Below, piece after piece: positions 27,516 through 35,063 of a DNA stretch of 64,000 bases. A program made the translations under genes and the position numbers. The notes under the pieces were generated by a model. The model was not told the origin of the DNA. It did no database searches and saw only the letters and a list, made by a program, of their open reading frames with translations. The DNA lies in NCBI GenBank assembly GCA_947488755.1, contig CANLAD010000001.1, forward strand, positions 2,489,501 to 2,553,500, in the 5' to 3' direction. The stretch comes from an uncultured Erythrobacter sp. (lineage in GTDB: Bacteria; Pseudomonadota; Alphaproteobacteria; Sphingomonadales; Sphingomonadaceae). How positions within the stretch are numbered: the first letter of the stretch is position 1; each line of letters begins with the position of its first letter.

Positions 27516-28040
27516 CTAAACCCGTTCGGACACCTTGATCGCGATCCGGCAGCCCAGCTTTATTGCGCCCGACAGCAGCGGATAGGCAGGCGCGCTTTCG
27601 GCCCCGTGTTCAAGCGCAGCGGCATGGTGCTCGCGCTCATCCTCGCGAAACTCGGCAATCATTTCGGCGAGTTCGGGATCGGCACCGGTTTCTTGCAACT
27701 TGTCGAGCTGCTCGGAATAATGCTTGTCGATTTCCTCCTCGACCGCGGCGGTGCAGGCCATCGCCGCTTCCGGGCCGAGCAGCGCGGTGCCTGCGCCAAG
27801 CGCATAACCCGCTGCAGACCACAGCGGATGCAGCGCGGTCGGACGCACACCGCGCTTCGCTAGCATCGCATCGAAGCGTTCCCGGTGCCCTTCCTCTTGC
27901 GCGGCCATATGCCGGATCTCGGCGGAATGCGGACCGCGATCGCCCATGACGGCAAGCTGCCCTTCGTAAATGCGGGTCGCGCCGAATTCGCCAGCCTGGT
28001 CGACCCGGATCATGCGGTGAAGTTCGTCCTGTTTCATCAT
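27516..28040 (-). CDS. coq7: Demethoxyubiquinone hydroxylase, COQ7 family
   Basis: 174 residues with the carboxylate-bridged di-iron ligands in the order expected for COQ7/UbiF-replacing hydroxylases: VDQAGEFGATRIYEGQ, a first ExxH in AAQEEGHRERF, AAVEEEIDKHY and EFREDEREHHAAALEHGA. It hydroxylates demethoxyubiquinone at C6 in ubiquinone synthesis, at the membrane surface. A late hydrophobic patch (YPLLSGAIKLGCRIAIKVSERV) fits membrane association. It follows dsbB after 28 bp, at the end of the nadD-to-coq7 run. Confidence 0.9.
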   Translation of the reverse strand: MMKQDELHRMIRVDQAGEFGATRIYEGQLAVMGDRGPHSAEIRHMAAQEEGHRERFDAMLAKRGVRPTALHPLWSAAGYALGAGTALLGPEAAMACTAAVEEEIDKHYSEQLDKLQETGADPELAEMIAEFREDEREHHAAALEHGAESAPAYPLLSGAIKLGCRIAIKVSERV

Positions 28041-28068
28041 GTGCTTTCTCGTCGCGAAGGCGTTTGTC

Positions 28069-28521
28069 TTACTTCTTATACGCAGCGAGCGCGAGAATGG
28101 CTCCGCCGCCGATGGTCGAGATCAGGAAATTCCATCCCGCGAGCGAAATGCCGAAGAGACTCCACGGCGCAACATCGCAGCGCACTAGTGGCGCCGCGTT
28201 CACGTCCATGACATCGATGGAGCCCGGCAAGCCGGCGCAGCCGGTGATCCCCTCCCACCAGCCATATTCGACGCCCGCATGAAAGCCGCCAATCAGGCCG
28301 GACGTGACAATCGCCAGACCTGCCAACGCCGCCCAGACACGTCGTGGCACGGCAAGATAGGCGACCAGCGCGAATGCGAGCGCGGCGAAATGCGGATAAC
28401 GCTGCCACAGGCACATCTCGCAAGGGTAAAGGCCGAACACATATTGCGAGACATAGGCACCGCCGAGCAGCGCCACCGGGATCGCCAGCGCAAGCGCGCG
28501 CGCCTGATCCAATCCGCTCAT
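28069..28521 (-). CDS. dsbB: Disulfide bond formation protein B
   Basis: 150 residues with four membrane segments. The first periplasmic loop carries the CxxC pair in YPCEMCLWQRYPH, and the second loop carries the other pair (ITGCAGL … LVRCDVAPWSLFG). DsbB reoxidises DsbA with ubiquinone, which fits its place next to a ubiquinone-synthesis gene. No dsbA is in the window. It is co-directional with ctpA (28-bp gap). Confidence 0.9.
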   Translation of the reverse strand: MSGLDQARALALAIPVALLGGAYVSQYVFGLYPCEMCLWQRYPHFAALAFALVAYLAVPRRVWAALAGLAIVTSGLIGGFHAGVEYGWWEGITGCAGLPGSIDVMDVNAAPLVRCDVAPWSLFGISLAGWNFLISTIGGGAILALAAYKK

Positions 28522-28549
28522 CGTGTAATCCTGGTCTCTGCGGTGCGAA

Positions 28550-29887
28550 TCAGGGTCGCAGCGCTACCGAGCTTTTTGTCGTCCGCCGCAGCGTTTCCAG
28601 CGCATAATGAAGCTGGAAATCCTCGATCCCCTGCTCCTCCAGCTCCTCGGCCGTCAGTTGGAAGCGCGGATCGGCGATCGTGTCGCTTTCCATCTCCTCA
28701 TCGTCGACGCCCAGCTCGTTGATAAGGTGGCCGCGCAGGTCAGATTCGCGCGTGCGATAGCGTTCGCGCAGCGCGAAATCGGGATCGGAAAGCTGCGGCA
28801 CGCGAATGTCGGGTGCAATCCCGCCTTCCTGCACCGATGCGCCCGAAGGGGTGAAATAACGCGCTGTCGTGAGCTTGAGCGCGGCGTCGCGGCCGAGGGG
28901 CAGAAGCGACTGAACAGACCCCTTGCCGAAACTGCGCTGCCCCATCACGAGCGCGCGGCGGTGATCCTGCAGGGCACCGGCGACGATCTCGGACGCCGAG
29001 GCGGAGCCCGCATCGATCAGTACGACGATCGGCACGCCTTCGGCCATGTCGCCGCGGAACACCGTTTCCGCATCATAAAGCAACGTCTCGCCGCGCCCGC
29101 GTCCGCGCTGCGACACGATGCGCCCTTCATCGAGGAAAAGGTCAGACAGTGCCACCGCTTCATCGAGGCTGCCGCCGGGATTGGAACGCAGATCGAGCAC
29201 CAGCCCGCTGACGCGTCCGGTGGCTTCCTCGCGGATCGCTTCCCATGCGCGGTAGACGTCCGCACCGACATCGGCGGAGAATTCGTTGACGGTGATGAGA
29301 CCGATATTGCCGTCCTGCAATTCGTGCGTCACCGGCTCCAATTCGATCACGCCGCGCGTCACGCCGACTTCGATAGGTTCGTCGCGACCCGGCCGGAAGA
29401 TTGTCAGCTCGATCGATGTGCCGGCCTTGCCCCGCATCTGCGCAACCGCATCGTCCAGGCTTCCGCCATAGATCAGCTCACCATCGAGATGGGTGATGAA
29501 GTCGCCCGCCTTGATCCCGGCCTCGTCAGCCGGGCTGCCGCGAAATGGCGAGATCACCTTGACCGCGCCATCCTCCATCACAACCGACAGGCCGAGACCC
29601 GAATAATTGCCATCTATCATGGTTTCGAGCCGCTGCAGGTCGCTGCCGTCAAGATAAGCGGAGTGCGGATCGAGCGATGCCAACATCCCGTCAATCGCCC
29701 CGCGAACCAGCGCATCATCATCGACCGGCTCGACATAGCTGGTCTTGATCCGCTCATACGTAGCGAAAAGCTTCGCAAATTCAGGCCCAGCGCGGCCATC
29801 GACCTGGGCCATGGTAACCGTTGTGGCGGGGATCAGCGCGACTGCGGTGACAAGAGCGGCGCTACGAAGCAGGGCGGACGTTTTCAT
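28550..29887 (-). CDS. ctpA: S41-family C-terminal processing peptidase
   Basis: 445 residues. Signal sequence (LLRSAALVTAVALIPATTVTMAQ), an N-terminal helical domain, a PDZ domain (YSGLGLSVVMEDGAVKVIS … GIKAGDFITHLDGE, about 85-165), and the S41 protease domain with the catalytic Ser in DAGSASASEIVAGAL and Lys in MGQRSFGKGSVQS. These Tsp/CtpA proteases trim or degrade periplasmic proteins, including peptidoglycan hydrolases in several bacteria. The ATG at 29887 is preferred because the track start (TTG, 29911) adds only polar residues before the signal. The gene follows the EnvC-like gene by about 110 bp; linked envC and ctpA are common in alphaproteobacteria. Confidence 0.92.
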   Translation of the reverse strand: MKTSALLRSAALVTAVALIPATTVTMAQVDGRAGPEFAKLFATYERIKTSYVEPVDDDALVRGAIDGMLASLDPHSAYLDGSDLQRLETMIDGNYSGLGLSVVMEDGAVKVISPFRGSPADEAGIKAGDFITHLDGELIYGGSLDDAVAQMRGKAGTSIELTIFRPGRDEPIEVGVTRGVIELEPVTHELQDGNIGLITVNEFSADVGADVYRAWEAIREEATGRVSGLVLDLRSNPGGSLDEAVALSDLFLDEGRIVSQRGRGRGETLLYDAETVFRGDMAEGVPIVVLIDAGSASASEIVAGALQDHRRALVMGQRSFGKGSVQSLLPLGRDAALKLTTARYFTPSGASVQEGGIAPDIRVPQLSDPDFALRERYRTRESDLRGHLINELGVDDEEMESDTIADPRFQLTAEELEEQGIEDFQLHYALETLRRTTKSSVALRP

Positions 29888-30000
29888 CAGGGAGGAGATT
29901 CCTTTCGGCAAAACCTTGTATATACGTCATGGGCTGAACGCCAGATGAGAGGCTGTCACGACCAATCGGTCCGTGCTCACAATCCGCTAAAGTGAGCGGT

Positions 30001-31233
30001 TTATTCGATATAGACCAGCGGATTGACCGGTTCGCCGTCGCGCCGCAATTCGATCATCACCGTCTCTTCACCCGTCCCGGCGACTCCTATGGGCGCGCCC
30101 CCGATGACCGATTCGCCGACCGCAACACTGGAACGCGCAAGACCGGTGATGAGACTGGTCCAGCCGCCTTCGTGCTCAAGAATTACGATCCGGCCAAAGC
30201 CACGGTAAGGCCCGGCGAAAGCAATCCGTCCCGGTGCGGGGGCAACAATTTGCGCACTCGCCGCAGGGGAGAGCGAAAGCCCGGTCGCGCGAAGCCCGCT
30301 CGGCTGCCGCTCGCCGAAGCCTGAAACGATCCGTCCCTGTGCCGGGAGGCGAAACCCGTCGGGCGGACGGCTTGACGTATCATCCGCCGTATTGGCGACC
30401 GGTTCCTCGCGCAGCTTCGCGCCGATATCATCGGGTCGCGGGATCGGACCGGGCAGGGCGGCAAGATCGCGGCGCAATTGTGCAGCTTCCCCGAGCCGAT
30501 CAATCAGCCCATCGAGATCGCGCGCCTGCTCAGCCAGCGTGAGTGCGCGGGTCGCTTCGCGCGAAGCAACCCCGCGCGCCTCGCGTGATGCGAGCCGCTG
30601 ACGGGTTTCAAGCGCGGCCAGCGCGGTCCGCCGGGCCTGCAATTCGGTCTCCGATTCGCGCAAATTGGCAAGCGAGCTGGCGGCGAAGCGTTCCAGCTTT
30701 TCTCCCTGAGCCAATTCACTGCGCAGCGCAGCGGTCCGCTCGCGAATTTCGGGCACTGCGGAGGACAGGACCGCCCGGACATAGACCAGGTCCTTGAGCG
30801 ATCCTGGCTGAAGCGCGGAGAGCGCCAGCGGGCGGCGCGCATTCGTTTGCAACGCGCCGGTCAGGCGCACCAGCGGTTGCTGTCGCTCGGCAAGGCGCGC
30901 GCGCAAGTTTTCCCGCCCCGCACGAGCGAGCGAATAGCGTGCGCGGGCGGCGGTGATGGCGGCTTCGGCGGCTTGGATCTCGGCGGCGAGCGCAGCGGCT
31001 TCGCGCGCGGCACGATCGGCAGCTTCGCCGGCCGCTTCAGCCTCAACAGCAAACCGATCGGCGCGCGCCTGCGCCGCGCGTCCCTCCTCTAGCGCGCGAG
31101 CGAGTTCGGCGCGAGCCTCGTTCGGCCCGAGGACGCGCACATCGCGCTGCGCCCATGACGATGGCACCGCCGGCGCGATCGCTGCGCAGGCGAAAATTGC
31201 GGTGAACATCAGGGGGGCTGCGGCGCGGATCAT
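30001..31233 (-). CDS. EnvC-like murein hydrolase activator with degenerate LytM domain
   Basis: 410 residues: signal sequence (MFTAIFACAAIAPAVPSSWA), a long alanine-rich coiled coil (about 40-260), then a C-terminal LytM/M23-like domain (RIVSGFGERQPSG to the end). The zinc ligands of active M23 peptidases are missing: there is no HxxxD in the GLSLSPAASAQIVAPAPGRI region, and the usual HLHFE is replaced by EETVMIELRRDG. Inactive LytM with coiled coil is the architecture of EnvC, which activates amidases at the septum. The ATG at 31233 lies 4 bp after the rlmH stop with GCAGGGTGA upstream; the track start at 31269 would overlap rlmH. Confidence 0.87.
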   Translation of the reverse strand: MIRAAAPLMFTAIFACAAIAPAVPSSWAQRDVRVLGPNEARAELARALEEGRAAQARADRFAVEAEAAGEAADRAAREAAALAAEIQAAEAAITAARARYSLARAGRENLRARLAERQQPLVRLTGALQTNARRPLALSALQPGSLKDLVYVRAVLSSAVPEIRERTAALRSELAQGEKLERFAASSLANLRESETELQARRTALAALETRQRLASREARGVASREATRALTLAEQARDLDGLIDRLGEAAQLRRDLAALPGPIPRPDDIGAKLREEPVANTADDTSSRPPDGFRLPAQGRIVSGFGERQPSGLRATGLSLSPAASAQIVAPAPGRIAFAGPYRGFGRIVILEHEGGWTSLITGLARSSVAVGESVIGGAPIGVAGTGEETVMIELRRDGEPVNPLVYIE

Positions 31234-31237
31234 CCAG

Positions 31238-31678
31238 TCACCCTGCCCGATGATAGGGATGGCCCGCAAGGATGGTGGTCGCGCGGTAGAGCTGCTCCAT
31301 CAACATCGCGCGCGCGAGAAGATGCGGCCAGGTTGACGAGCCAAAGGTGAGCAGGAGGTCTGCGCTGTCCCGCTCGGTCGGCGAATGCCCGTCCGCCGCG
31401 CCCAGAACGAAACGCGCCTCGCGCACGCCGTCATCGCGCCAGCGCCCCAGCGTCTGCGCGAAAGCTTTCGAGGTCACCGTTTTGCCGCGCTCGTCCAACA
31501 ACACCGTTTTGAAAGGGGTTTGCGGGTCGGGCACCTTTCCGCCCGTTTCGGGCAGTTCGGTCAGCTTCACCGGCCAGCTCAGTCGCTTTTCGTACCGCGC
31601 GACCAGCTCGGCTTCGGGCGTGCGAGCGATTTTTCCGCGAGCTATGACGTGAAGGAGGATGGGTTTATCCGAGGCCAT
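31238..31678 (-). CDS. rlmH: 23S rRNA (pseudouridine1915-N3)-methyltransferase
   Basis: 146 residues of the SPOUT methyltransferase family. Key stretches are LLHVIARGKIARTPEAELV, FVLGAADGHSPTERDSADLLLTFG and the knot C-terminus LLARAMLMEQLYRATTILAGHPYHRAG, complete to the conserved PYHR end. RlmH methylates pseudouridine 1915 in helix 69 of the large subunit, using assembled 70S ribosomes. It is four bases from the EnvC-like gene and downstream of rsfS (about 115 bp gap), the common RsfS-RlmH gene pair. Confidence 0.95.
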   Translation of the reverse strand: MASDKPILLHVIARGKIARTPEAELVARYEKRLSWPVKLTELPETGGKVPDPQTPFKTVLLDERGKTVTSKAFAQTLGRWRDDGVREARFVLGAADGHSPTERDSADLLLTFGSSTWPHLLARAMLMEQLYRATTILAGHPYHRAG

Positions 31679-31793
31679 GAACCGAATGGTGCACTGGCGG
31701 ACCGCATGGCCAGGCGACCGCCCGCAGCGAGCCGACCTTCGGGTCGCTCAAGTAAGAACATCGCACCCCGGATGGAATGCGCAAACCGAGAGG

Positions 31794-32174
31794 TTAAGCC
31801 CGCCCCTGCTTCGCTTCGCCGCCTTCGAACGACCACATGCGCTCAAGGTTGTAAAAGCTACGCACTTCGGGACGGAACAGGTGGACGATCACGTCGCCTG
31901 CATCGATCAGCACCCAGTCTGCGGCAGGCAAACCCTCGATACGCACCGGCCCCAGCCCCGCGCGCTTCACCTTCTCGGCAAGCTTGTTCGCAATAGCCGC
32001 GACCTGCCGGGTCGAGCGACCGCTGGCAATCACCATGTGATCGGCAACCGAGCTTTTGCCCTCAAGCGGAATTGAGACGATCTCCTGCGCTTGATCATCG
32101 TCGAGCTGTTGCATGACGAGATCGTGCAGCTCGTGCTCCTGAGCGTCAGCGGACATGGTGGGGGGTGCTTTCAT
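31794..32174 (-). CDS. rsfS: Ribosomal silencing factor RsfS
   Basis: 126 residues with the RsfS/Iojap core: HELHDLVMQQLDDDQAQEIVSIPL, HMVIASGRSTRQVAAIANKLAE, WVLIDAGDVIVHLFRPEVRSFYNLERMW. It binds uL14 on the 50S subunit and blocks subunit joining when nutrients are short. I use the ATG at 32174; the ATG at 32156 (MSADAQ) is also possible, whereas the track start at 32285 adds an unconserved N-terminus. It lies between nadD and rlmH, the usual order. Confidence 0.93.
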   Translation of the reverse strand: MKAPPTMSADAQEHELHDLVMQQLDDDQAQEIVSIPLEGKSSVADHMVIASGRSTRQVAAIANKLAEKVKRAGLGPVRIEGLPAADWVLIDAGDVIVHLFRPEVRSFYNLERMWSFEGGEAKQGRA

Positions 32175-32309
32175 CGATCGGTTTGCCGCGCGGGATGCGG
32201 CGCTGTGTGCCTCGGTTATGGGCAAGGGAAAATCTCCAATATGCTGGTTGGAAATGGGCGCGGAATGCGGCGAAATCAAGAACAAGCGCGCGTTCGAGAG
32301 AGCCTTGCT

Positions 32310-32957
32310 TCACGTTGGCTCCACTTCGTCGACAAGTCGAAAGGTCAGCGGATCGCGGAGTGCAGCGCCGCGATGATGCGCGGCCCAGTCGGGATCGGCG
32401 CGGCGGATCGCCGTGGCCGATCGCGGGTCCGGATCGAAACGCAATAACACCAGTGCCGGTGCGCTCCATCGCCCCCGTGACCGTGAACGTAGTCTGGCCA
32501 GAGGCACCCGGTGGCGCCTGAGCCAGGCCATGGCGGGGCTGGTCATGGCTTCATGATCATAACCGGGGCGCGCGATAACCGCAATCGGCATCGTTCGCGC
32601 TATTCGTCGCCAATCCTTCCAGCGATGGAATTGCGCGAGATTGTCGGACCCCATGATCCAGATAAATTCCCGGGCAGGATAGCGTCGCACCAGCTTCGCG
32701 AGCGTATCTGCGGTGTAGCGCGTGCCAAGCGCCGCCTCGATAGCGGTCGGCACGATCCGCGCGCGCCGGGCACGCCATTGCGCCGAGGCAAACCGAGCGG
32801 GAAGCGGGGCCATACCGGTATCGGGCTTGAGCGGATTTCCGGGCGAGACCAGCCACCACATTTCGTCAAGCGCGAGCGCATCGAGCGCGAACCGGCTGAT
32901 CCGCCGGTGCCCTCCGTGCGCGGGATTGAAACTGCCGCCCAACAGCCCGGTGCGCAT
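32310..32957 (-). CDS. nadD: Nicotinate-nucleotide adenylyltransferase
   Basis: 215 residues. The N-terminal GLLGGSFNPAHGGHRRIS contains the GxFxPxHxGH nucleotide-transfer motif, IMGSDNLAQFHRWKDW the NaMN-binding segment, and RSATAIR the ATP-binding S-x-T-x-I-R. NadD forms nicotinate adenine dinucleotide from NaMN and ATP, an essential NAD step. The ATG at 32957 has GGGGGCAAG upstream; the track start at 33164 includes an unlikely extension. It opens the minus-strand run that continues through rsfS, rlmH and ctpA. Confidence 0.93.
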   Translation of the reverse strand: MRTGLLGGSFNPAHGGHRRISRFALDALALDEMWWLVSPGNPLKPDTGMAPLPARFASAQWRARRARIVPTAIEAALGTRYTADTLAKLVRRYPAREFIWIMGSDNLAQFHRWKDWRRIARTMPIAVIARPGYDHEAMTSPAMAWLRRHRVPLARLRSRSRGRWSAPALVLLRFDPDPRSATAIRRADPDWAAHHRGAALRDPLTFRLVDEVEPT

Positions 32958-33288
32958 CAGCTTGCCCCCATGGGTGCGCGATCGTGCGAAGCGGTGCGAA
33001 TGGAGCAGGCCGGAACTGTGAGTCGGGTCATTATCGGCCGGAGCGATAGCAGGACGACCCAATAGTGTCAGGGCGGTTGGGCGGTTGGGCGGTTGCTCGA
33101 ATCGCGCTTTGAAACGGTCGATGCGGCTTGTAAGAACGCGCCAGACCGGACAAAAGTGTGCCAATTAGGGTCACGTTAACGCTTTGGCGCGAATTTGCGT
33201 CGGTCCGCCGGTTGAGGGGCTCAATGGGTTAGGTTCCGAAAGGTTCCCTTGTTAGCCCCCTGGTCGGGATCGCAAGTTACGGGGTTGC
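32958..33288. other. Divergent intergenic region between nadD and the M23 peptidase gene
   Basis: About 330 bp without a credible gene. It should hold the promoters of both flanking genes. Visible structure: three tandem copies of GGGCGGTT (33071-33094) and a direct repeat GGTTCC-N4-GGTTCC (33232-33247) about 45 bp before the M23 start. I find no clear -35/-10 pair, terminator or small ORF. Confidence 0.5.
33071..33094. repeat. Tandem repeat, 3 x GGGCGGTT
   Basis: Three perfect adjacent 8-bp units inside the nadD/M23 divergent region, about 115 bp upstream of the nadD start. It may be a simple slippage repeat or a variable-number site; no function can be inferred. Confidence 0.8.
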
Positions 33289-34452
33289 ATGTCGACAGAC
33301 ACACATAAAACGCCATGGCGTGAGCGTATTCGCACCTGGTTTCCGGATCGCGAATTTTTCATGCGCTCGCATGGCCAGGTTCGCTTCATCAAGGTTTCCT
33401 CGCGCTTGCAGATGGGTGCGGCGAGCAGCGTCGCCGCATTAATCATCGCAGTGACCGGCACGATGGGCGTGATGGCCTTCAACAAGTATCAGGCCGAAGC
33501 GCACCTCGCCTCATTCCAGGCAGAGAAAGCGCAAGTTGCAAGCAGCGTAGAGCGGCTGGAAGCTTATGGCGGCAATCTCGACAAAGTCATCGACGATCTC
33601 AGCACCCGCCAGGACGTGCTCGACGCCATGACAGAGATGCTGCCTGCGGACATTCGGGCAGTCGAAACCAACGTAACCGATTCAAGCGACGAGACTGCGA
33701 AGACGGTCGAGCGCGTGGGCACTGCGTTCCCGCAGGCTGTCGGGCTTGCCGTGATCGAAGCGCGGCAGATCGCGTTCGTCGAGAGCGTCACACGGTTTGC
33801 CGACTGGCGTGCGAAAAGAGCCGAAGCGGCGCTGCGCAAGCTCGATCTGGATCCACGCGGCATGGCAGCCGCTTCGGGCGGTCACGATGCGATGGGTGGA
33901 CCGCTCGAATTGTTGGCGACTTCGGCGGACGGTTCGCTCGATCCGCGTTTCGAGCGCATGGGTCAGAGCCTCGCGCGCATGTCCGCGTTGGAACAAGCGC
34001 TTGACCGCGTGCCCCAGGTGGCGCCTGCGGTCGATGATCGCATCACTTCGCGCTACGGCTTTCGCCGCGATCCGTTCAACGGACGAAGCGCGATGCACAA
34101 CGGGATAGATTTCAAAGGCAAAACCGGATCCCCGATCTATGCCGCCGCCAGCGGGCGCGTGTCGTTCGCCGGGCGCCGCCGCGGTTATGGCAAGGTTGTT
34201 GAAATCAGCCATGGAGATGGCATGATGACCCGCTACGCACACCTTTCGCGCATCGACGTCTCGCGCGGCGAGACGATCGGTGGCGGCGATGTGCTTGGTG
34301 GTCTTGGCAGCACGGGTCGTTCGACCGGCCCGCACCTGCATTTCGAAGTTCGTATCAACGGTCGCGCGGTCAATCCGCGCCCATTTTTGGAGACAGCCCC
34401 CGATGTTCTCGAAGAAGCCCGCGGAAACGCAAGAATCCGCTCCGCCCCTTAA
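33289..34452 (+). CDS. M23 peptidoglycan endopeptidase, bactofilin-linked
   Basis: 387 residues. A cytoplasmic N-terminus of about 45 residues, one membrane helix (SSVAALIIAVTGTMGVMAF), a periplasmic coiled coil (about 65-130), and a C-terminal M23 domain with intact zinc ligands: HNGIDFKGKTGSPIYAA and GPHLHFEVRINGRAVNP. It should cleave peptide cross-links in the cell wall. The 3' end overlaps the bactofilin gene by 50 bp. An M23 peptidase encoded with a bactofilin is a known shape-determining arrangement (LmdC with BacA in Hyphomonas and related bacteria), in which the cytoplasmic tail meets the bactofilin polymer. That role here is inferred from context. Confidence 0.9.
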   Translation: MSTDTHKTPWRERIRTWFPDREFFMRSHGQVRFIKVSSRLQMGAASSVAALIIAVTGTMGVMAFNKYQAEAHLASFQAEKAQVASSVERLEAYGGNLDKVIDDLSTRQDVLDAMTEMLPADIRAVETNVTDSSDETAKTVERVGTAFPQAVGLAVIEARQIAFVESVTRFADWRAKRAEAALRKLDLDPRGMAAASGGHDAMGGPLELLATSADGSLDPRFERMGQSLARMSALEQALDRVPQVAPAVDDRITSRYGFRRDPFNGRSAMHNGIDFKGKTGSPIYAAASGRVSFAGRRRGYGKVVEISHGDGMMTRYAHLSRIDVSRGETIGGGDVLGGLGSTGRSTGPHLHFEVRINGRAVNPRPFLETAPDVLEEARGNARIRSAP

Positions 34453-34951
34453 TCCACCCACCACGCCAAAGAAGCCCAGCTTCGGAAACGCGAACAAATC
34501 ACAGGAAAAACCCATGGCCAGTGCAAACGCTTCAACTTTCTCGGTGATTGGAACCGACGTAACGATCAAAGGCGATGTGAGCGCCTCGATTGACCTGCAT
34601 GTCGATGGCACGATCGAAGGCGATATCAAGTGCGCCAGCCTCGTACAGGGCGAAGGCAGCACGATCACCGGCGGCGTGATGGCCGAAACCGCCCGCATGT
34701 CGGGCAAGGTCGTGGGTTCGATCAATGCGCGCGAACTCGTGATCCTCAAGTCAGCCCGCATCGAAGGCGATGTGCATTACGACGCGCTCACAATCGAACA
34801 GGGCGCGCAGGTCGATGGCCGCTTCGCTCCGAACGCGCAGCGCAAAGCATCCGGTTCAACGTCAAGTGCAAGCAAGGGCGTGAGCACCGGGTCGACCGGC
34901 AGCAGCGGCAAGGGTCCGGAAAGCGATCCGCAATTGCAGATCGCCAGCTAA
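34403..34951 (+). CDS. Bactofilin (polymer-forming cytoskeletal protein)
   Basis: 182 residues from the ATG at 34403 (GGAG upstream). A proline/lysine-rich N-terminus of about 40 residues precedes the bactofilin core: FSVIGTDVTIKGDVSAS, LHVDGTIEGDIKCASLVQGE, GKVVGSINARELVILKSARIEGD and VHYDALTIEQGAQVDGRF, repeats of a right-handed beta-helix. A serine/glycine-rich tail follows. Bactofilins polymerise without nucleotide and position wall enzymes. The start lies inside the M23 gene in another frame; the track start (34280) is upstream of the real one. A strong terminator follows 22 bp after the stop. Confidence 0.93.
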   Translation: MFSKKPAETQESAPPLNPPTTPKKPSFGNANKSQEKPMASANASTFSVIGTDVTIKGDVSASIDLHVDGTIEGDIKCASLVQGEGSTITGGVMAETARMSGKVVGSINARELVILKSARIEGDVHYDALTIEQGAQVDGRFAPNAQRKASGSTSSASKGVSTGSTGSSGKGPESDPQLQIAS

Positions 34952-34973
34952 AACGTCGATCTAAGACCCATTG

Positions 34974-35011
34974 AAAACGCCGCGCTTCCCGGCTGGAGAG
35001 CGCGGCGTTTT
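34974..35011. terminator. Bidirectional intrinsic terminator
   Basis: Perfect 13-bp stem AAAACGCCGCGCT / AGCGCGGCGTTTT with a 12-nt loop, flanked by A and T tracts on the two sides. It lies between the convergent bactofilin gene and the acyl-CoA synthetase gene and can serve both directions. Confidence 0.85.
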
Positions 35012-35063
35012 CGTATTCAGGTCGCCGAAGCACGCACATCGGTGCGCAATATTCCGAGTGGCT

